Positions 46,585 through 58,100 of a stretch of 64,000 nt of DNA are shown in pieces. The translations under genes were made by a program, and so were the position numbers. Source of the DNA: a virus. A model generated the notes under the pieces. That model was not told the origin of the DNA, made no database searches, and was given only the letters and a program-made list of their open reading frames with translations. The stretch lies in IMG/VR virus record IMGVR_UViG_3300032516_000001, positions 62,001-126,000 of that record; one strand, written 5' to 3'. The first letter of the stretch is position 1. Each line of letters opens with the position of its first letter.

Positions 46585-49500
46585 AAATACCTCGCGTCAT
46601 AGAGTCTATCGCTATTTGTAAGTATGCCAGACAAATTATCCTTAAACGTCGTGATCTTTGCTTGACGATCACTGATGGCAATCATTCTGGCGGCCTTGCC
46701 GGAATCAGTATGGAAAGAAATAAATGCTTGAGTCGAATTTAAAAATGAGATGGTTTCACGTAAGAACTCTGTTACGAATTCAGACCCTCTACTGCTCATA
46801 AACGAATATGGACGAATTATTATATATGGAGTGGATCCTATTGCAGGAAATTCAGCGTATGGAGTATCTCCAATTATTGTTATGTCATTAGCAGTCACGG
46901 AGTCAATTTTATACAATCCATGGTTGTTACCAGATGATGCAAATAATAGACACCCATTATCGACGCCATCTTGTGTAAAAGTTGCCGTCGGATCATTTAA
47001 TATAGTAGTCGACGTCGTATTACCAGTCCCAGAGACTACCTGTCCCCCCGAATTTAAAATACTATCATCAGAACTTTTAATTTCAGAATCGATTTGTGGC
47101 AGCTGGGCTAATGGGGGAATAGGTCCATTCACATTAGAATCGATGACCAATACTTCTTGATTCCAGATTGAATCTAATTGATCTCCAGTATTCGGGTATA
47201 TTCTACAATCTCTACTAATTGGATCAGCAACTGAAAATTGAGCACTCACTTTAGAATGAGTTGGATCTGATATAGTATCAACTTGTCTTATCTGTCCGGC
47301 ATTTGGCCCATTTAAGAATTCGATCTGATACCCAACATTAACTGGAACATTCGATATTATATCAATCCTATTAGTGGCTACTATAGCTGTCCCTATCTGA
47401 GATAAATTTGCCAATTCTCGAGTCAATAAAAACGACTCAGACACCCTCTTTAATAATGGAGCTGGAACCCTGCCATCATCGTTTAATTCCAATCCATCCA
47501 GGACCGGGATCCTAGCCGGATCTACGTTTTGATTATTATATCTAATCAAAACATCTAATAATTCATCTCCCTTAATTGATGTTTGTGGAATATTGAATGG
47601 TGGAGGAAGAGAGAAGTTATTTATTTGTCCATTGTCGAAATCGACATTCAAATCCTTTCCGTCAACATAATAACTAAGAGTCGAATCTGATCCATCATCA
47701 ATGTTAATATTTCTTAGTATACTCCCAGCCGTTAAAGTGGTAGCAGTATCCAAAGTAACTATATCACCAATTACGTCTAATATTGTACCTGAAACATCGG
47801 GGGTTCCATCATATGCATAAACAGTGGCTTTTTGGTTAATTTCAAGAGGCGGTACTAACCGATCTGGATCCCCATTGGTTAGAACTTTGAATGCGACGCC
47901 TCCATATACTACTTCAAAGAATGATCTACCTTGAGAACTTGTTATTTGTAATACTTTGTTTATATTTTCAAATCCTAAACTCCCCATAGTTGCGCCGAAA
48001 TGGAGGAAGCTTGTAAGATCGTTGACCCCGGCTGTAACAGTTCTAAATGTTGGGAACAATCTTGATAGTTTATTTGGTTCCCCCATTCTAGCATAGACCG
48101 GAACTGAATTAAAAGTGACAAATCCGGTTAAAACTAAACGATCAAATAATTTAATACGGTCATCAATATCATTGGTAATTTGATAATAATTATCGATTGG
48201 CGGGTTATCTAGATTTCCATCAAATCTAAATTTTCCGTTATTACCACCGATAACTCGTCCATCCAGATTTGATAAAATATCTTCATATATGTTAATTGTG
48301 TCATTATAATGCTTGAGTAGACGAATTACCGTGACATCTATGTTGTATTGATGTTGCTCTTCAAAATATGGGCTAGGGCTACCATAATCCTTAGTAACCA
48401 TTGATGAGGCGTTGGCTATGTTTGGACCAGACGCCATAGATCCAACACTTGCCTCCAAAAGCTTCTGAACTTCAGGAATGAAAGTTTCGATGGTTTCTAC
48501 TCGATAGAAAAACGAATCGGGAGCATATAAATGATAAGTTGCTTTTAACTGTTGTCCTTGTATTCCATTAACGTCAATATCAGGAGCAATTTGATAGGCA
48601 TAATTGAATGTGAAATTAGTAAAACCAGGTTGATTTTCCCTATACACATATATAATATAAAGAGAATCGCCGAATTTAACATCAGCCGATAGTTTTATTA
48701 TTCCACCTTCTGAAATTGTGTAATCTACTCTATTAACAAGAATTGATCTAGTATTTCCCATTAATACCAAAGTAAATGGAAAATCGATATCGATCGGCTT
48801 TTCAGTTTCAAAATTAGAACTCGGAAACGTTATTGGGCGAATCGTCCTAGTAAGAATCGGAATTATGTAGTTTTTCTTTGCAGAAGTTGTGACCATCACT
48901 TCTGTTTTACTATTATCAGAATTGTATCTAGATGAACGAACCAAAAATGGATCGTTATTTACGGTTACTACTGTTCCACTTGGGTAATAAGCCGATTTAT
49001 CACCAGATATGTATATTGTAGTCGTATTCTTAGAAAATACGTCGATAGAATTTGTTTCCACTATTCTATACGGCCCATTGATTGGTCCGGTAGCTTGAAG
49101 AGGCGCGCCACTCGAGTTATTCGTTGGAATAGTTTCAAACTTAACATTCGTTACATCATTTGATGAATCATATGATACGGACTCGATTATTATTACTTCG
49201 ACGTTCCTTATTAGAATGGCAGATCCAGCAGATAAAATACTGGTTTGATTCCCATTGAATATCGCTGTTTGTTGTCCACTAATGATCTCAGGCGTGTCGA
49301 TATCGACTGGAGTGTATAACAAATCAAAGTTATTATCACCACCAGTCGATTCTTCTACCCAATAATCAAGTACTACCGTCTGTCCAGGTTGGATCGGAGT
49401 GGATAATTCGATTGTATTCGGTGCCTTATATATAAATTCCGATGCATCGAGTGGCATTCCACCAATATATACATTAATTGATTTTGTTGTACTAATTGTT

Positions 49501-51842
49501 CTGCCATCAGGATTAAAAGTAAAGACGCGAGGACCAGTAACTGGTTGACTTTCTTTCATCCCAAGAAATAAACTTCTTGGCATGCTTCCCAAAGCCGGTA
49601 TTTTCAACGGAACATTGACTGGAGTAGGATCAGGTGCAGCAGTAGCCGTCTCCTGTCTAACCTTAAATAACGCGGTTTCTGTTCTATTGGTTGGTGTCGT
49701 AGTTACTCCGCCATCTGTAGAATCAAGTGAGATATACGAAATGTGAAATACGTCATTCGGTCTAGTTTGAGTGTTTAAATTTACTTGACCGGTTGTTTTT
49801 AATATGCTGAATTGTGAATTATCTATAATTGAAAAAAGCGACGATCCATTAGCTTTCATTAACGTGAATTTTTTATATGGCGGAAGAAATTCAGTCCAGA
49901 ATCTATCGGTTATTATTTCAACATCAGCTTTCAAATCTGCGGTCGTATTTCCAGTAGACATGAATGATGGACTTACTCTTGCAATTTTATCCGATATAAT
50001 TTCCTCTATATGATAGATTCCAACATTATCACCGGATGATACTAATAAATATTTACCGGTATGAGAACTTATGAATATTGACTCATTAGACACGAATCTA
50101 TTAAGTAATGTCACTGCCCCAGTGATACCAAGTATATTTATAGGATCATTCTCTCCAACTGATCCTATGAATTCTATCGTTCCATTTGATGAATTGAAAA
50201 CGAAATCGATCCCGGGTGTTAATGAACTACCACCTGGAACAGATCCACTCCTAAACATAAGTAAACCATTTTTAGATATCTCAAACCCATATTCACTGAT
50301 AGCTGCATCATCAAGTTTAATAATCGGAGTTGGTTTTAATACTACTTGGCTACTAGTTTTTCTATTTGAGAATTTGAATAAATGATGATCTAAATCGAAT
50401 AGATATCCAAATCCGGTTTTAGTAGAATCAGTACCATCAACCAAATCAAAACCAGTTGGCCCCCCTGTTCCAGCACTAAAGTAGGAACTTATACCGGGCG
50501 CTACTTTATAATTAAGAAATGAGTCGATTATTGGAGTTGTAGGAAGCATCAAAAATGGTGAAGCACTTATTTTAGATTCTATAACTTGATCTGTCACTTC
50601 ATAGATTATTGTAAAATCTGGTGCCAATGGAGCATAACTTCCATTAGCACCACTTCTGTAAAATTGAATCGATACGCCATCTTCTATTTGGATAATGGTG
50701 TCAACATATAAGAAATTCCATGCAACATAAGCTATCGCATCAGCATACCTTAAATAAATGGCTCCTGTAGCTGGATCGAAATACACAGTCCCGGGAGGCG
50801 GAGACTTAAATGGCGGATCAGTCATATCAATAATAGTGACTGGAAAATATGATCTGGTAATACCAGATTCAGCAGCTATGATAAATCTATTTGGATCAGT
50901 GTTACCAATTGCTGCTGGGATTGTGAAAGATGGAATTGGATAACTGTTTCCGATCAATCCAACAACGGTTCTGTTTAATTGAATAGACTTGGTAAATACA
51001 CCATCATAATATATAGGTCGATTTATGTTTACTGTCACATCATCTACTGCAAAACGAATTCTGCCAGTATCAAGAGACCAAGTGAAGGTTCCGATGGCAG
51101 GGGATCCCAATGATGATTCATCAGGAACTTCAATTGGAGTCAAATATCTTTGATAGTCAATTTTGATAAGTGGATGTTGCCCAGTCGCCGGCTTTGGATT
51201 CATGAATAGGAAATAATCGATCGATGATGATTGTGGTAAATCTCCAATTTTTCCAGTAGATTGTTTTCTATCAAAGAATGTCTGTCTTGTAGCATAAATT
51301 ATCTGGTATCTATATTGATTTATATCGATATCGCTAAAATTCAGTTTACCATCAGCTTCCGATACTTCAACCGTTCCAGCTACTGGACCTGGTGGAGCAG
51401 TAAAATCGGTCTCTGTTGGAACACCTACTATATTGAATGTAATTGCTCGAGTTGTGGTGCCTATATACACACTAACCGGAGCACTAGTCAATGATAGGTC
51501 TGGTGGCGGAATAGATAATCTCGGGGAATTAGCTATGACTCCAATTCTGCTAGGTGTGCTACCTGGCATCGGGAAAAATCTGCGACCAAAATTGTCATAA
51601 TCAAATCTAACTGCCACCGATTCGTTTTTGGTTATTCTAAATATTAAATCTGGATCAGCAATATCCAATTCATATTTATTCGGATCTAAACTATCAGCTA
51701 TTATAGCGTATTCCGCTCTAGTTGTTGGCACATTAAACACAATTGAATCAGATATATAATTTCGAGGTGGAAATGTAAGAGAGTTGTTTCCAGAGCTAAC
51801 TCTGATGCCCTCAAGTAATCTGCCACCAGTGTCTAGAGTCAT
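46452..51842 (-). CDS. giant virion structural protein
   Basis: A 1796-residue, mostly beta-rich protein with many Asp/Pro/Gly turns and repeated strand pairs such as VFTFNPDGRTISTTKSINVY and IQPGQTVVLDYWVEE, which recall Ig-like domains in phage tails. I find no catalytic motif. The last 50 residues are helical and basic (SLVRKVRAELTRQTSLTQIA). It sits between the spike-associated Gly-rich gene and the HNH/756-residue block, so it is probably a baseplate or fibre-platform component. The family is unknown to me. Its end overlaps a small gene by 133 bases. Confidence 0.65.
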   Translation of the reverse strand: MTLDTGGRLLEGIRVSSGNNSLTFPPRNYISDSIVFNVPTTRAEYAIIADSLDPNKYELDIADPDLIFRITKNESVAVRFDYDNFGRRFFPMPGSTPSRIGVIANSPRLSIPPPDLSLTSAPVSVYIGTTTRAITFNIVGVPTETDFTAPPGPVAGTVEVSEADGKLNFSDIDINQYRYQIIYATRQTFFDRKQSTGKIGDLPQSSSIDYFLFMNPKPATGQHPLIKIDYQRYLTPIEVPDESSLGSPAIGTFTWSLDTGRIRFAVDDVTVNINRPIYYDGVFTKSIQLNRTVVGLIGNSYPIPSFTIPAAIGNTDPNRFIIAAESGITRSYFPVTIIDMTDPPFKSPPPGTVYFDPATGAIYLRYADAIAYVAWNFLYVDTIIQIEDGVSIQFYRSGANGSYAPLAPDFTIIYEVTDQVIESKISASPFLMLPTTPIIDSFLNYKVAPGISSYFSAGTGGPTGFDLVDGTDSTKTGFGYLFDLDHHLFKFSNRKTSSQVVLKPTPIIKLDDAAISEYGFEISKNGLLMFRSGSVPGGSSLTPGIDFVFNSSNGTIEFIGSVGENDPINILGITGAVTLLNRFVSNESIFISSHTGKYLLVSSGDNVGIYHIEEIISDKIARVSPSFMSTGNTTADLKADVEIITDRFWTEFLPPYKKFTLMKANGSSLFSIIDNSQFSILKTTGQVNLNTQTRPNDVFHISYISLDSTDGGVTTTPTNRTETALFKVRQETATAAPDPTPVNVPLKIPALGSMPRSLFLGMKESQPVTGPRVFTFNPDGRTISTTKSINVYIGGMPLDASEFIYKAPNTIELSTPIQPGQTVVLDYWVEESTGGDNNFDLLYTPVDIDTPEIISGQQTAIFNGNQTSILSAGSAILIRNVEVIIIESVSYDSSNDVTNVKFETIPTNNSSGAPLQATGPINGPYRIVETNSIDVFSKNTTTIYISGDKSAYYPSGTVVTVNNDPFLVRSSRYNSDNSKTEVMVTTSAKKNYIIPILTRTIRPITFPSSNFETEKPIDIDFPFTLVLMGNTRSILVNRVDYTISEGGIIKLSADVKFGDSLYIIYVYRENQPGFTNFTFNYAYQIAPDIDVNGIQGQQLKATYHLYAPDSFFYRVETIETFIPEVQKLLEASVGSMASGPNIANASSMVTKDYGSPSPYFEEQHQYNIDVTVIRLLKHYNDTINIYEDILSNLDGRVIGGNNGKFRFDGNLDNPPIDNYYQITNDIDDRIKLFDRLVLTGFVTFNSVPVYARMGEPNKLSRLFPTFRTVTAGVNDLTSFLHFGATMGSLGFENINKVLQITSSQGRSFFEVVYGGVAFKVLTNGDPDRLVPPLEINQKATVYAYDGTPDVSGTILDVIGDIVTLDTATTLTAGSILRNINIDDGSDSTLSYYVDGKDLNVDFDNGQINNFSLPPPFNIPQTSIKGDELLDVLIRYNNQNVDPARIPVLDGLELNDDGRVPAPLLKRVSESFLLTRELANLSQIGTAIVATNRIDIISNVPVNVGYQIEFLNGPNAGQIRQVDTISDPTHSKVSAQFSVADPISRDCRIYPNTGDQLDSIWNQEVLVIDSNVNGPIPPLAQLPQIDSEIKSSDDSILNSGGQVVSGTGNTTSTTILNDPTATFTQDGVDNGCLLFASSGNNHGLYKIDSVTANDITIIGDTPYAEFPAIGSTPYIIIRPYSFMSSRGSEFVTEFLRETISFLNSTQAFISFHTDSGKAARMIAISDRQAKITTFKDNLSGILTNSDRLYDARYLWIQQRTNREYGSLVRKVRAELTRQTSLTQIAANQQKLLIVKSL

Positions 51843-51864
51843 GAATTTACCCTACGTAACGGAA

Positions 51865-52440
51865 CTATGATATTAACCCGCTACCACTACCAGATCCAGG
51901 AGAAGATCCGGCCGCTCCTGTTATGGTTACTACTCCAGTGGCCAATGATAAGGCTGAATCGAATCCAGTAGCTATAGCAGAGGCTAATATGTTAGCACTA
52001 ACACCGACTAGTCCAGCTCCAGCAAATGCTCCACTGAATGCCATGATTCCTGAACTAGGAACCAATGTAACTACCCCAGTACCCGATCCAACTCCAGCAT
52101 GAATGGTATTAATATTGGCCATTCCGAGAGCTTGAGAAAAGCCGGCAGCTAAAGCATTTGCCAGTTGAATAGCTGCGGTTCCTAACATTGACGCTCCAGC
52201 TAACGATGCTGATAATGTGCCCTGTAATACCGGTGTTGCTAATATAATTCCAAATCCAATACCGGTTCCGCTACCGGCGAGGCCGGTATCCACTGTCACA
52301 ACGGTAATACCTGAAGCGGCATGGGCAATTAATCCATTTGCAACAGCCCCGGCCAATTGTGGAATCGTAGCACCAAGCAATGAATTGGCATTCAAGCTCG
52401 ATGTAAAGATCCCTGTGAGTGTTACTGGATCTAGAGCCAT
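51865..52440 (-). CDS. Gly/Ala-rich triple-repeat protein next to the spike
   Basis: A 191-residue protein starting at ATG 52440 (MALDPVTLTGIFTSSL). A TTG 24 bases upstream abuts the spike stop but lacks support. It consists of three units of about 60 residues, each a hydrophobic helix pair (LLGATIPQLAGAVANGLIAH, MLGTAAIQLANALAAGFSQA, LVGVSANILASAIATGFDSA) followed by a Gly/Ser/Thr-rich turn (GSGTGIGFGI, GSGTGVVTL, GAAGSSPGSGSGSG). It follows the spike gene directly, where PAAR-type tip or spike-chaperone genes often lie, but it has no PAAR motif. Function unknown. Confidence 0.6.
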   Translation of the reverse strand: MALDPVTLTGIFTSSLNANSLLGATIPQLAGAVANGLIAHAASGITVVTVDTGLAGSGTGIGFGIILATPVLQGTLSASLAGASMLGTAAIQLANALAAGFSQALGMANINTIHAGVGSGTGVVTLVPSSGIMAFSGAFAGAGLVGVSANILASAIATGFDSALSLATGVVTITGAAGSSPGSGSGSGLIS

Positions 52441-52460
52441 TAGGCAGCACCAAGCATATG

Positions 52461-54746
52461 TCAACCAAGACTAATCGTGGGCACTCCAAGAAGCGCCATA
52501 CCAGTCAAGCTATCAAAACACATAGCCGGCGGCCCAGGCGCTCCAGCTATCGCTGATCCAACAACAGTCATCCCAATCTTAGTCACAGGAGATGCAATAG
52601 CTGCTGTAGCTCCAGCAGAAATTGTCGTCGTAATGCCTCCTGTTACAGTAGCGTTTCCACCGCCCGCTGTTAACGATAAATTTCCGGTTCCAACATTGAC
52701 CGAATAATTCCCTGTTGCGACAGATGCCGTCATATTACCTGTGGTAACGGTAGCATTTATATTTCCTACAGTAGCAGTATCTGATATATCGCCAGCTACT
52801 ACAGTACGAGACATGCTACCGAGTAAAACAGTAGTACTATCAATACCTGCGATTATTGTTCTTTTGTTATTTAACGCGAAAGTGCTGTCTTTATCCTGGG
52901 CATATAACTCAGAAGTCTTACCCAACGTGGTTCTATTCACATCACCCGCAGATTTGAATTTTAATCCACCAAAACCAGCATTATGTGTAATACTAGTAGC
53001 TTCTACAGCCTCTTCACCCCCCACCTGTCGAACATAATTTCCCTGGATGAAATCTAGGGCGCTGCTGCCAACAGATCTAAAATCAGATCCATTAATGACA
53101 TTTTCTCTGCCTTGTATCCCAGCATATGTTGTTCTAATCTTCCCATGCAGTATCAAATCGACAGCTATAGATTCCGGCTGATCTGGATCTCTATTATTAA
53201 AGGCGCCGATGTCTAATTTAACGCCACCCTGAGTACGTAAATCTAAGGATAACCCACTATTGTCATCTCTTCCTATTATGGTCTTTACTGCACCAGCAAT
53301 ATTAGCATCAACAGATTTTCCTTTTTCATTTGAAGTTCCGGTTAATGATTTCGGTATGTGAAGAAATACTCTGCCTTCTTTCGTTATGCCAAATGCGTAT
53401 TGATTGCCACTCGTGGGGCTTGTGACCTTGAATAATCGACACAATGCCCTGGTATCAGCCTCAGTTTGACTAGTGACAGTATTCACTGGATCAAATTTAG
53501 GGCCTGTAGATACAAGTTTGTCATCAGGTGAATCGAATACCCGCATCTTTAGAATTTGCTTATATAAAGAACGACCGGATTGTGTATATGGATCATTTCC
53601 GACAACTGTCCCTAAAACATCTTCAATAAGTATTGGTGGAATTTTATCAATTTGAACTCCGTCACCATCTTCAGTAACGGCCATTATTCCATCATGAGTA
53701 TTACGAATTTCTTTTCTATCTTCAACATAGCATTGATCAGTCGAGTCAAAACTTATTTCGGGTTCTCCATGAGTTGCATAACTGATTCTTTGCCCATCAG
53801 GAGCAACCGTATATGGGTAGTATGTCGATGCACCTGGAACCGGTTTACTCGGATCATTCGGGAATACGGGTTTCCCATTACTATCAACTAGCCCAAATTC
53901 AGCTAATTTATCAAATGCGGGACCGTCAGTCGGAATTTGATTCACATAATTATATACAACATTCCCGTCTTTATCTTTTGCTACATTGAATTTTCCATCT
54001 AAAAATTCATCAATTGTCTTAGTACCATTGATATCGAATCCGGAAGCAGCAAGGTCTGGTAAGAAATTGAATGCGTTGCGCTTAATCAGTCCACGTCTGT
54101 AATATCCGGCTGAATTGCTTTCAAACACATTGACAGTCTGTAGTATTGCGGTTTGATCAGAATCGCGTAGTTTGAATTCATTTCCAGCTCTGTTGGTGAA
54201 AAATGCGTCCCTATCTAATAAAATATCGGATCCGGAACTAGAACTAGCTAAGAAATCTCCAGAATAAGCTTTTCGAAGCTTTATTCTAGTCACGCCTAGA
54301 TTGACATGAGGATCATCAGCAAGCTCTGGAGAAATGATCAGAGCTTCTTCAGCCTCCTTAGGATCAATAGTTGAAAATGGTTCAAATTCTCGAGCTGGAA
54401 ACACACCAACAGTTAGGAATTCGACTATATATGGCTTACATATATCACGAGCATACTGTTTCCATCCTAGAAGTACCTGTGTTCCAGGTTCTGGAATGGT
54501 CCCGGACCAGCATCGTGGACCAGCTCCACCGGGAGCTGGTAATGGAACATCGTGATGTTCTCCAGATCCGGTTCCTAATGCAACGGAACAGACCATGGTT
54601 TCAACATCAACATGTATAATCCTCCCGACCCATAAATATTTATGAGCATCAGATGTTTCCAAGGACATCTGACGGGCGCCACCCAGATATTTATGATCTG
54701 GAGTAGGTATTACCGGTGGGCCGTATTTGTTCCTATCTCTAGCCAT
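52461..54746 (-). CDS. baseplate central spike protein (gp5/gpV/VgrG-like)
   Basis: A 761-residue protein. The N-terminal region, residues 35-115, reads as an OB-fold (HKYLWVGRIIHVDVETMVCS, VPLPAPGGAGPRCWSGTIPE, GTQVLLGWKQ), the phage spike attachment domain. After a long middle, residues 640-725 form a triple-stranded beta-helix of short repeated strands (TVGNINATVTTGNMTASVAT, GNYSVNVGTGNLSLTAGGGN), the classic needle. The C-terminus ends in Gly/Ala-rich turns with no clear metal-binding tip. This is the membrane-piercing spike of a contractile tail. Its gene follows the hub gene, as expected, with the plus-strand gene between them. Start is ATG; no strong ribosome site. Confidence 0.85.
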   Translation of the reverse strand: MARDRNKYGPPVIPTPDHKYLGGARQMSLETSDAHKYLWVGRIIHVDVETMVCSVALGTGSGEHHDVPLPAPGGAGPRCWSGTIPEPGTQVLLGWKQYARDICKPYIVEFLTVGVFPAREFEPFSTIDPKEAEEALIISPELADDPHVNLGVTRIKLRKAYSGDFLASSSSGSDILLDRDAFFTNRAGNEFKLRDSDQTAILQTVNVFESNSAGYYRRGLIKRNAFNFLPDLAASGFDINGTKTIDEFLDGKFNVAKDKDGNVVYNYVNQIPTDGPAFDKLAEFGLVDSNGKPVFPNDPSKPVPGASTYYPYTVAPDGQRISYATHGEPEISFDSTDQCYVEDRKEIRNTHDGIMAVTEDGDGVQIDKIPPILIEDVLGTVVGNDPYTQSGRSLYKQILKMRVFDSPDDKLVSTGPKFDPVNTVTSQTEADTRALCRLFKVTSPTSGNQYAFGITKEGRVFLHIPKSLTGTSNEKGKSVDANIAGAVKTIIGRDDNSGLSLDLRTQGGVKLDIGAFNNRDPDQPESIAVDLILHGKIRTTYAGIQGRENVINGSDFRSVGSSALDFIQGNYVRQVGGEEAVEATSITHNAGFGGLKFKSAGDVNRTTLGKTSELYAQDKDSTFALNNKRTIIAGIDSTTVLLGSMSRTVVAGDISDTATVGNINATVTTGNMTASVATGNYSVNVGTGNLSLTAGGGNATVTGGITTTISAGATAAIASPVTKIGMTVVGSAIAGAPGPPAMCFDSLTGMALLGVPTISLG

Positions 54747-54783
54747 AATCTACGTTACACATTGGATGTAAAGTTTAATCATC

Positions 54784-55161
54784 ATGCCCATAATCCAATT
54801 TACCAAAATAAACGGTGGAATCATTGAAAAAGCCAGATGGGAAGTTGATACGCTAGAGAATTTAAGAGAAGGACACTGGGTCCAATTCAGTTTTAATATC
54901 AAAGAAGATCCTAATCTTATTTCTTATGTATCAAAACGTTCCAATATAGATTGCGTAGTCGAAAAAACAGATAAAGGACAATATTCAATAGTATTGACTG
55001 GAGTAATAAAAACTTTTCGCCATATGGTAGATGCATCTAAACTTGAGAGCATGGTAACAGTAATACCGGTCAATAGAGCAATTGAAAATGTGCTTCTTTA
55101 CATATTAGATAAGGATCAATGTGACCCCAAATTCATCGCTCTATTAAGACAGACTAATTAA
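54784..55161 (+). CDS. unknown protein, only plus-strand gene
   Basis: A 125-residue soluble protein, mixed alpha/beta, with no family I recognise (MPIIQFTKINGGIIEKARWE near its start, IENVLLYILDKDQ near its end). It lies between the divergent spike start (37 bases away) and the convergent hub stop, its TAA overlapping the hub's TAA by two bases. No minus-strand gene occupies this stretch, so it is not a shadow. No strong Shine-Dalgarno (GGA about 19 bases upstream). Its orientation against the whole late operon suggests its own promoter in the 37-base gap, and an antisense transcript may affect the hub or spike. Confidence 0.7.
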   Translation: MPIIQFTKINGGIIEKARWEVDTLENLREGHWVQFSFNIKEDPNLISYVSKRSNIDCVVEKTDKGQYSIVLTGVIKTFRHMVDASKLESMVTVIPVNRAIENVLLYILDKDQCDPKFIALLRQTN

Positions 55162-58100
55162 GGGACGTTTTTCCTTAGAACTGGCCCTATAATTATATTG
55201 TTGGGTGCAGTGATATTCAATTTAGTTCGTAATGTTGGATGAGATGGCGGTTGCCATTGTCCTTTTTGTAATGCTTTTGGTAATTCAGCGTTCTTCTTAC
55301 CCTTGATCGTTTGAATCGATATGGTAGGAAGTTTTGTGGATTGAGCATTACCAGAATCAATAGCCTTTGCCGTTTCTCCTTCTGCGGTAGAACCATCCGG
55401 TAATGAGCTAGACGCGTTAGCCGACCATTGCCCGGTTGGACTCTGCGACCATTGTCCACCCGATCCTGTAGTAGATGGTTGGCCTCCTGCTGATGGTTGA
55501 CCCCCTGTACTTGGGTATGTACTGGCGCCCCACCGTCCACTCGGTCCTACAGTCGATATTGACACGCCTCCGGGAGGCTGGAAATTTCCGGATCCTGGAT
55601 CATATAACTGTCCGGCCAAATCTTCAGTATTCTGCCAGAGTTTGCCGACTTGTCCACTATCTTTGAATTGATCTTTAAATGTCTTCAAACCCTCCGCACT
55701 TTGACCAAAATTGAAGTTGGTACCTCTCTTCAATGCATTTAATGCATCCGGATCACCTTGGGCCGCTCTATCAAATAGAGAATTACCAGGATGTAGTATA
55801 TTGTCTTGTTCAAATGCTGGTGGAGTAACAATGGGCATGTTTCCCGCTATTGCAAATTTTTCTCGTGGCGTATTCCCAGCAATATAATTTTCAGCGAATT
55901 GCAATGTTAAATAATTATAGAGTAATTCAAAGAATTTGGCACTATCCAACGAAAAATTATCGCCAGTAGTCAATAAATTATTTTGTTCTTCAGCTTTACC
56001 TTTCCCACCACTCTTTCTATTTCTATTTTCATAAGCATCAGTTGCTGCATCGACATTGCTTGCAACATTGTTTTCAACATTTGCTACAGACGTATCAGCG
56101 AAAGTTTTTTCAAGATCTATAGTAAACAAAATTGGGGCACTTGTACCGTAACCACCAACATACCATTTACCATTTTGTTTAGTAATGCAACGTTTAATTT
56201 TAGTTACTATTCCAGGAGAAGTCATAAGCACCCCGCGGGCTTGATTAAGAGAAAGTGCTCCACCAGCAGCTGCTTTAGCTGCTGCCTCTTCCTGTGCTGG
56301 AGTTAATTTTATACTACGATTATATGGACGTTGCCCGCCCTCAGTTGTTAAAACACAATAATCTTCTCCAGTAATTCCTTTTGTACTTCCTGCCGGTAAT
56401 ATCTCAGTTACAATTATTGTATGTTGAAAAGCTTTAGCCCCCGTACTATCATCCCCAGGTTTTCCACAAAATATTATATCTCCGGGTCTAAGATCCGGTC
56501 TTTCAGTCAATGGGTTATTATTCCCATTTTCAGTTATAGAACCATGTCGTCTACCAATATCTCTTATATCAGTAATTGCAGATCTAGTATTACTCTGTTT
56601 GTATGGACCCTGTAATTCAGGATCTTGCAGCCCTAACTCACGAAGCATTGCTCTTGCGACTAAAGCACATGATTGAGTTTTATCCCAATTAGGATCGACA
56701 CGCCATACGGGATCACGATCAGCTGGAAACAACAAATCCATATATTTTTGTTGAGTCCCCCCGGGGCCAGACATGAAATTTACCCATGAATTCGCCAAAT
56801 CTGCTGCCTTATTTCTAAGATCCCCACCTCCAGTCAAATTTTTAGGAGGTTCCACTAATTGTTTGGTCTCTTCATATGCATATTCTGGATCTTCGGATTC
56901 TGTTTGATGTGTTTCGGTAGCTGTTGTTGATGTCAATAGCTTTTGTAGGAATTCTTTTGGTAATACTGACAGCCACAAGAATCTGCCGATTCCGCATGCA
57001 CACTTAGTAAATGCTGACCTACCATCAATAGTGGAAAATCCGCTAAATGTCGGTTGTAATTCGGCTAATGTTATTGCTCTGCGGACGGCATCGGCCTCGG
57101 CATAGACACCTGTGGTATCCGATAACGTCTTGTTAATACTAGTAGTATACTGAGTTTCACCGGTTACTTTTACATTTTCGTATAATTCATTCTGGTTATA
57201 TTGTTTTCCCTTAAATGACGCCCCAGTTCTATAATCATCCGGCTGCAGTTCTTCAAAGGCCTTAGCGAATGAAACGGATTCGGGACCAAGTGTCTTATCC
57301 ATAATAACATCGGTTAATGCGCCGCCAGTAGATGCAAACTGAACATTCAATTGATTTATGACTTGCGGGTTCTTATTATTTGATCCGTCGGAATTATATA
57401 GCGTTTTGACTCGACCTCTATCGATAAACGTTCCACGTCCATAACGATAGTGTCCAATAACTTCAAATCCGTATTCATCCGATACGGGACGAATCATGGC
57501 ATTCAATGCCGACAATTTACCAGATCCAATTGCAAGATCTACTAATGCCATATTAGTCTTCGTGCTCATTATCTCTCCTTGTAAGGAGTTTATTTCTGTT
57601 TGAATTACATTGGCATTCGTTTCAGCACCTTTTGTACTTTTGTTCTGCTCATTATTAACTACTGGAGCACTTGAAGATTGTGAAGTCTGAGATGCTTGGG
57701 CACTCTTGAATCTTATTTGAGCATCGGATAATTTTTGCTCTAACTTAGCCAGATTAGCATTCAGTTCTTGTTTTTTCTTGATTGCATCATTTCTGGCCGC
57801 TTGGGCTTTAACTTCATCGGATTTTTGAGTTGTTTCCTTTCCGGCCCAACTAATGGATGTCGTCGGAACAACTGAAAACTCTTTTATTGTACTATCGACA
57901 TCATGGGCATAATCGTAGATCCCAGCACTAGACATTCCAGATTCGTATCTATGGGCCCTCAATTGATCTATTACTTTATATCTTTGTTCACTATTTAACC
58001 TTTCCAACGTCTGACCCTGTAAGTCCGGTCTCTTCCCTCTATTATCATATTGTGTGCCACCAGGCTGAGGGTTGTCACCTTTAACACTTCCAACCTCAGC

